Source of the DNA: Raffaelea ambrosiae
Taxonomy: Eukaryota > Ascomycota > Sordariomycetes > Ophiostomatales > Ophiostomataceae
Length of the DNA stretch: 64,000 bases
Assembly (NCBI GenBank): GCA_002778195.1
Contig: PCDI01000001.1
Span: forward strand, 4,613,869 to 4,677,868
Direction: 5' to 3'
The notes beneath the pieces were generated by a model, which was not told the origin of the DNA, searched no databases, and saw nothing but the letters and a program-made list of their open reading frames with translations. The position numbers and the translations under genes are program-made. Positions 57,801-64,000 of this stretch are shown here, piece after piece (positions within the stretch are counted from its first letter, which is position 1; each line of letters opens with the position of its first letter).

Positions 57801-58160
57801 ATGTCTCTGCTACCACCATCCGACACCACAAGTGTGGACGATGCCCTGCTGTTCTTGCCCCGGCCATCATCCCACTTTCTCGTACACCGAGTCGGACGCT
57901 CGTTCGCGCATCCTGTGGCATTGGATGTGGACTTTGGCGGGGAGGAAGGGCATGGGAAGGGGGCGGGGACCGGCGATGCGTTGGCAAAAAGAAGTTGCCC
58001 CGCCGCCGCCGGGGTTTCCTCCCTCGGCGATGAGATGGCGGTGAACTGGGACTATAATTCCCATCGGCCGGTGGTGGTTTGTGGGCCAGCCTCACGGTGG
58101 TGGTCCTTTGTGGATCAACCTCTCGGACGATGGAGCAGGCATGGATATCCGGCGATGTGA
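57801..58160 (+). CDS. Possible orphan ORF, 119 codons, low confidence
   Basis: An ATG frame from 57801 (caacATGt) to TGA at 58160, in a patch that is more GC-rich than its surroundings. The predicted product has mixed composition (start MSLLPPSDTTSVDDALLFLP, then HFLVHRVGRSFAHPVALDVD) but no recognisable domain. A donor-like GTGAGA overlaps the stop. The opposite strand is also open here (57640-58272), so either or neither may be real. It is the only frame in the last 14 kb worth a mention as a possible gene. Confidence 0.2.
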   Translation: MSLLPPSDTTSVDDALLFLPRPSSHFLVHRVGRSFAHPVALDVDFGGEEGHGKGAGTGDALAKRSCPAAAGVSSLGDEMAVNWDYNSHRPVVVCGPASRWWSFVDQPLGRWSRHGYPAM

Positions 58161-61100
58161 GAAAGAGGGAAAAAGAGACATGGATAGCCGGCACGTGGGA
58201 GAGGAGAGAAAGATGGAGTGGACCGGCTTTCTGGCTCCGGTTCCGGTTGGGAGGTGGAACTGATTCCGCCATCTTCGACCTCTGGCCTTGTCATCAAATG
58301 CCTCACCTGAGAAGAGGGACGAAAGTCGAATGGAACACGGCGTCTATCTTGCACTTGGGGTGGTGTAGCGGTGCTGCGGTGCTCTTCACCGCTAAATCTT
58401 ATGCATAGACCCGGTCCCCGATGTCGTTCGTGGGGGGTGCGCCGCTTGTGTGTTTTCAAGGTGAGGTCTGGCCAGGGGTATGGAGAGTTGCATTGCATGC
58501 ATATCTCATAATGGGGTCGTGTCCCTTGCGCCGTGCCTGCGTGGTGTGGGAGGACAGAGGGAACGGAGGAGGAGGGCGAGCAGGATGGCGAACTGTTCTG
58601 AACTGGAGGCCGTTTTTGAGAGTTGAGAGAGAGCTGTTAGCCTTGCTGGCCCAAGAAGTGTGTGTTTGGAAGATCGTTATGGCTTCTCTCTGGGTTTTGC
58701 TCTTTGTTTTGTTCACCGCCGATTCGAAAGTTTTTTTTTTCTTCGCTTCTGTCTTGCCAGCCCTAATGCAAGAGTCAAAGTGGGCTCCGGAAGCTGCAGG
58801 GTAGCGAGCCGGGGTAGGGGGATCTGCTGGTGGGATCGGGTAGTAACTCGGGTAGTAACTAGAAAAGAAAAAATAAACAAGACGAAGTGGGAGCAAGAAA
58901 AGAAGGAAGCAGAGAAGAAGCAGAGAAGCATTGGAATGAGACAAAGAAAGAAGACATACATGATATCGAAGCAAGGCACGAGGCATGACGGAAGCAGACA
59001 CGGGACACCCGGGACATGCACGGCACGGCACACGACCATGAGAGCCTTGTTGCACTCGGTGAGAGCCTTACCTGCCTGGCCGTTCCTCTGTCCCAACTGC
59101 TGGTCTGTGTCCGTTGTTTGTTGAAAAATTCTTATTTTTTCTTTGTTGCTGTTCATCTACATAGTACAAAGTACTCTTACGAGCCATTGCACTGTGCCGC
59201 GCATGGTTTGGTGCCAAAGCTTGGACCACAGCTTTCTCAGTGCTCTTTCCTTTTTTTCACCGACTTTTGAGCGTGCAGACAGCAGTATCCACGGCTGAAA
59301 AGGGAAAGGGCGACCGGCAGAGAGACCTGGAAGGGCAGGAGCGCAATACACAGTGACTAATCTCTAAACTAAACTCTCTTTCTCCGGCTCTGAGTTTTCT
59401 ACGGTGTGGCCTCTCTGTCTTTTGTGTGTGCGGTGTGCGTGTGTGTGCTCTGTTTTTTTCAGTTTTATCACATTTTCCAGAACAGATTTTCAGATTTTCC
59501 ATTCTCTTCCCCAAATCGGCTATTACGGGCCCCTCCTGGCAAGGCCCCGGCACGGATGGGTAGGGAGCCGTTCCCCGTCCGCCCGCCCCGTCCGTTCCAG
59601 CAAGCAAGGCGGTGTATCAGCCGGCGGGGCACCATTCTAGGCATTCTAGGGGGGGCTTTGCCACAGAGTAAATCTTACAGGTCAGTGTGGCCCTCTCCAA
59701 GGATGAACACAATGCAAGACCCCCCTCATCATGGCCGGTGCGGCCGGCCTGGTCAGCTTTTTACTATGTACCAGTTCTCATAGATGCCAGAGCATGCCCC
59801 AAGTGCCAAAGGGAGTAGTCAAAAGAAGCAAAGACAGTGAGATAGTGAGATACGGAGAGGGGCAAAACCCCGACAGAGGAGTGGGCGGAAGGGGAAGGGA
59901 GCGGGACGACTCGTCCAGGTCCGAGGGGAAAAAGTGGCACTAAATTAATGGAGACTCTGCTACTAGTGGCGCATTCCAGCCCAAAAAATAGGGAGGCGAG
60001 GCGAGGTTGAGGCGAAAGGCAAAAGGCAAAAGGCGCAAGGCAAAAAAGACGATCCTGACTCCTGTGTCCCTCCCTCCATTGTCAATAGGGGCTGACTGCC
60101 GCAGTGCATTCTCTCCTGTCTGGGCTCCTGTCTGGGCAGAGACACGAACTAAAAGCAAAACGGGTTGAGACCGGCGCGTGTTTGTGTTTGTGCGCCATGA
60201 CAGCCGTCAACAAGGGAGTGTATTGCCAGGGAGGAGAATAGAGAACCATCCTTGTGTTTACTACTACTATTATGTAGTTATGGTGTATTGCATTGTTCGG
60301 TGTGGACAAGGAAAAGGGATAAGACGGTCAATATTCATTTGAGGCTGGCTATTGTCTTCTCATATTACTGTGTGCTTTACTATGCATCTTACTGTATGGC
60401 CTCCACAGTTGAAGTACGATACAGAGTTTTCATGTCTGCATCTTATTATTGATGCTATTCCAGTTGCTGCGCCGTTGCTCAGTGGAGCCCTGGGCGGGCT
60501 TTTTTTCATCTCCTTCTCAAAAGACGCGTTACTGCGTACGGCGTATGAGATGGCCTCTGCGCAGGCCCCAGAACCATGGATTCGGAGTCCCAACGCAACG
60601 TGAGAAGCAGGGAAAAGAGAGAGAAAAGGGGAAAGCCCAGAGAATAGTACGGAGACCAGAGACCAGATGAGCAACCACGATGCTACTGTTTCCTCTAAAA
60701 GTTACGGGGGGGAGGGGAGGAGTTTGAATTTTCACGAGATTTCCTTCAGAAATTAGCCAGGGGTAGGGATATGGATCGTCGAATGTGCCAAGGGGAGGGA
60801 CAGTCCACATGTCCGGCGTTGATTCCCAGAAGATTGGATTGCCTCCAGAGAACCGAATCGACTAGACAAGACTGGGAATCAGTGCTGGCAGGTATGAGAA
60901 TAGAAGCAAGGAGAAAACTGGAACGAGTTTGGCGAGCATCGCTGGTTTCTTCTTTTGGACAGAGGGCGTGCCAAACGGGGCCGACCCTATGCCAAACAAA
61001 GCAAGTCGGCTAGGTTGTCAAACAAAAAGCCAGACGAGCCGAGAGGCGAGGTTCACTAGAGGTACTAAAAAAGGAGCTGCCATACTCGGCAGGCAAGGAC

Positions 61101-64000
61101 ACAACGTGCCCTGGCAATACGGCACTGGACAGCCCGCTTGTTTATTAGGACCGTTTGCCACCGTTTGGCATTCGTTCGCCGTTTGCCAGTGATCTTGCGG
61201 CAAGATGTACGGGTACTCGTAATACTGCAAGACGCTGGGAAGACACCAGGGAACAGACTGGGACCAGACAGGGATGATGCAGGACAGAGCCGGGCTATGG
61301 AATGTTCGGAGATGGAGATGAAAGTGGACGCTCGCTTCCCTGGGAGTCAGAGAACAGAACGAGAACACAGTCACCCCCTTCGTCGCAATGATCAACCCCT
61401 GTATCCCAAATTTCCGGCTCCTAACACGGACACACACCAACACACACACACACACACCCTCAAAGATTTTTCTGGACTTTTTCTTGAATTGGTTTTTTTT
61501 ATTGGGTCTGTTTCTCGGTGAAAGAGGGTAAGAGAGTGCGTGCATGGGGAGCGTGCATGTGCGGCGTGGACCATGAAGAGACACGCCCCCTTGAGTTACG
61601 AAGGAAGATGCTAAAACACAAACAGGAGAGTCCACACACACCTCTTCTTACACAGCAAGATAACATCACTCAAAACGCACCCACAGACAGGTTCGTCCAG
61701 GCACTATGCAATATGATGTGTCATCCTCACACACGAGTACAGTGTGGCTACGCGTAGAGAGATTTCTTCTACGAGGATGCGTGGACCACGACAGCTGAAA
61801 ACCAAAATCTTCTATGAGACAGACGCTCACCCACGCCCTGTGCACGTTTGTTATCGACTCGACCGGAGACGCGCAAACCCGACGCACCCGTCTGCTCGTT
61901 TGGTTTCACCAGGTGGTCGAGATTGGCCACGATAGCAAGACACACAAGTAATTCTTCTGCAAGTATCTCACGACCTTGCGCGATTGCTTCAGCCGGCGTC
62001 TATCGTCGTCGTCGTTGTCGCCGCCTGCGCTACGGCGACGCCCCCCTTTTATTTACATCTTAGTACGAGCATGCATATTTCATCCTATTTTAAAGGATCG
62101 TAGGCAAGGAGAGCACGAGGTTGACCAAGAGAGATACAAGTCTAGATGCGTGGACCCCAGCACATATCTCCCTGCATTTAGTATATGACAAGATACTTAA
62201 CAAGGCGGCATCGTAGTAAGCTACTCGTCCTATTGCTCGTAGTTTATCTCAAGACGCCCGCCTCTTTCCAAAACCCCTGTCATGCGCGCGAAGTGAACCC
62301 TTGCAGTGCCAAAATTTTCTTGTCGCTCGTAGGGGCATGCCACGTCCAAATTACTCGTAACGTGGCCCCAAAGAGCGCCCAAAGAAACAGCTTGGAGCCT
62401 AAATCTGGCAAGCTCCTGGACTCTCCCACTTTCATTTCTGGGCACCCTAACGTGGCGGAAGCAACCCCCGAGATGACTAGTACGAACCGGCTCTTTCTAC
62501 GACAGACAACGGCAGTGATAGAATGGGCATTAAGGAAAACGAGAGGCCGCTGCTTGAGAGCCCCCCTTCCCAGTCTTACTTAATAATACAGTGTAAATAT
62601 CTTACTCCGTACGACTATATACACTTCGCATGGGGACCGGTGAAAAAAAAAGTCACACTCAATACGAGCCACACTGACTGCTAAGATTAAGCATTTAGCT
62701 GCTTTCTGTGATGAATGTGATTTCTTCTTCGTTCCTTCTTTTCTCTCTTTGTATCATCGTTCTCACTGTGCATTAGCGCAACACCCTGCCAGTGACGAAG
62801 AGTACGGTGTATGCGGCTGCAAGATAGTGATAGTCAAGACGCGCAAGTATTGGCTCTAATTGAATGCATAGCAGAGATACAATGCATAGCAGAGCTCTCT
62901 CCATAACAAGGGAGGGGTTGGATGAATTGGACAGTCTCGTGTGTGCTGCTCAATCGCGAAGTGGGGTTTTCTCAAATGTTTTATTTTATTGCTATGTTTC
63001 ATTTTCAATCCTTCCCAGCTGATGCTCGTCTCCTGGCTGTCCCTTTCCTCGACGAGTACTATGTACTCCTTTCCTGAGGGGCAGCTGGTGGCCTCTGCTT
63101 TCTTAACGGTTTCCTCGCAACCCCTCACTTTTTCAGTACCTTGTGCCCTGCGTCTCTTGGTCTATTCGTGTTCTTGAGACCATTTTCTCCTTTCCTTTTG
63201 CTTGGTACGCCACCCGAAACTTGCTAACACCAGGCACTAATGAGCCACCAAGTGGGATGAGAGAGGGGGGAAAGAGAAAAAAAAAAAGGGCGCCTTGCCT
63301 GGCTGTCACAGAACGGTTTGTTGGTGCAGCCCCTCCTCCTTGCGGAAGGCAAGGAGCTACTCCTTCGCCCCTTCCATTTGAGGAACCATCTGAGGGTGCG
63401 GACCAGCACCAAACACAGGAACACAGAGCACGTGAGCAGTTGTGAGTATCGTCTCTGGCTACGATGCATGCGCCAGATACTTTGTAGCCAACCTGACTAT
63501 TGAGGGCCACACTGGCGCCCAAGTCGGAACATCCAGGGCTCTTTAGCCAATTCCTTCTCGGAGCCCATCGGCATCGTCACCCGCCTATTTTGTCCCTGTT
63601 CGAAGTACGGTGTACACGCATCCGGAGCGCGCACCACACCCACTGGCTGGTCGAATGCGACCTCACACACACTTACACCTTTGTGTGCGCGACCACAATT
63701 ATCAGCGCGGGCGGTCGCCAGTCGCAATCTGTGGCTGCCATCCACCTGTGTGTGGCATGGCTGTCGTGGGGAACAGAAGTACATGTATCTTATATAGTAA
63801 GATACTGCGGTGAGATACCTGTGCGCGTCTCACTACATAATAGGAGTACTAGAGCGCATTTTGCAGCACGCTTCTACCGTGTAGTTTGCCTCCCCGAACC
63901 GACGAAAAGGGATGGCAACCCACCCAGCTCTGGTTGGTCATTGCTCGGTTGACTGGGTTTGGCCGACTGTCCCTTTGGTTGGTCAGGACAGGGACGACGG
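58161..64000. other. Gene-free stretch to the end of the window
   Basis: About 5.8 kb with no supportable gene. It contains TACTCGTA motifs (61214, 62352), GTATCTTAC-like motifs, a (CA)n patch near 61440-61460, and an inverted repeat at 63785-63805 (arms GTATCTTA and TAAGATAC around a 5-nt centre). Confidence 0.5.
63785..63805. repeat. Inverted repeat with 8-bp arms GTATCTTA / TAAGATAC
   Basis: Perfect arms separated by 5 nt. The arm contains the GTATCTTA core that recurs in other gene-free parts of the window. Confidence 0.85.

Noticed and set aside
57640..58272. 210-codon minus-strand frame opposite the possible orphan ORF
   Set aside because: Arg/Pro/His-rich composition typical of shadow frames; the plus-strand alternative is only slightly better.

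Overview
This window looks like chromosomal DNA of a filamentous ascomycete (Pezizomycotina, most likely Sordariomycetes). Coding exons are GC-rich. Introns are short (about 55-140 nt, with a few longer) and follow GTRNGT...CTRAC...YAG. There is an HRQ1-type helicase, a fungal Zn2Cys6/Fungal_trans regulator, a DUF3716 protein and a group I G-alpha of 353 codons that closely resembles GNA-1 orthologues. The species cannot be fixed from the sequence alone. One 110-nt assembly gap lies at 29673-29782 and a single N at 41655; both sit in G or C runs.

Layout. 1-9130: HRQ1 DNA helicase (5' end outside the window), a peroxisomal-type enoyl-CoA isomerase (ECI1-like) and COG1 on the minus strand. 9131-11122: an AT-rich stretch with no clear intact gene but a Cys-rich ORF with an upstream splice-like structure. 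11123-17105: SAS10/UTP3, an unrecognised minus-strand ORF and 3-ketodihydrosphingosine reductase (TSC10/KSR1). 17106-25782: URB2 (four exons), MIC10 (two exons) and an Smr-domain protein ending in a CAAX box. 25783-29660: a three-exon Zn2Cys6 regulator, divergent from an O-methyltransferase with a repeat insertion. 29661-35681: about 6 kb with no gene I can support, grading into a pyrimidine-rich leader of the G-alpha gene. 35682-50171: G-alpha, a DUF3716 protein, CDC123, CWC21 and the Ras exchange factor CDC25. 50172-64000: about 14 kb with no recognisable gene, containing low-complexity tracts and repeated short motifs.

Most genes are unrelated housekeeping functions: ribosome biogenesis (SAS10 in the small-subunit processome, URB2 in early 60S particles), splicing (CWC21), eIF2 assembly (CDC123), Golgi tethering (COG1), cristae shaping (MIC10), sphingolipid synthesis (TSC10), fatty-acid oxidation (ECI1-like) and DNA repair (HRQ1). 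G-alpha and CDC25 lie 9 kb apart and both feed cAMP/Ras signalling. The divergent regulator/O-methyltransferase pair could be a small accessory unit, but no secondary-metabolite backbone gene is visible.

Exon models were built by hand from splice signals. Every multi-exon model gives a length divisible by three and joins recognisable protein blocks, but none was checked against transcripts. The most unusual material is non-coding: two families of short motifs recurring in the gene-free stretches, a heat-shock-element-like 13-bp array, a minisatellite-filled intron and a minisatellite inside an enzyme-coding sequence. I did not find a clearly new multi-gene system.
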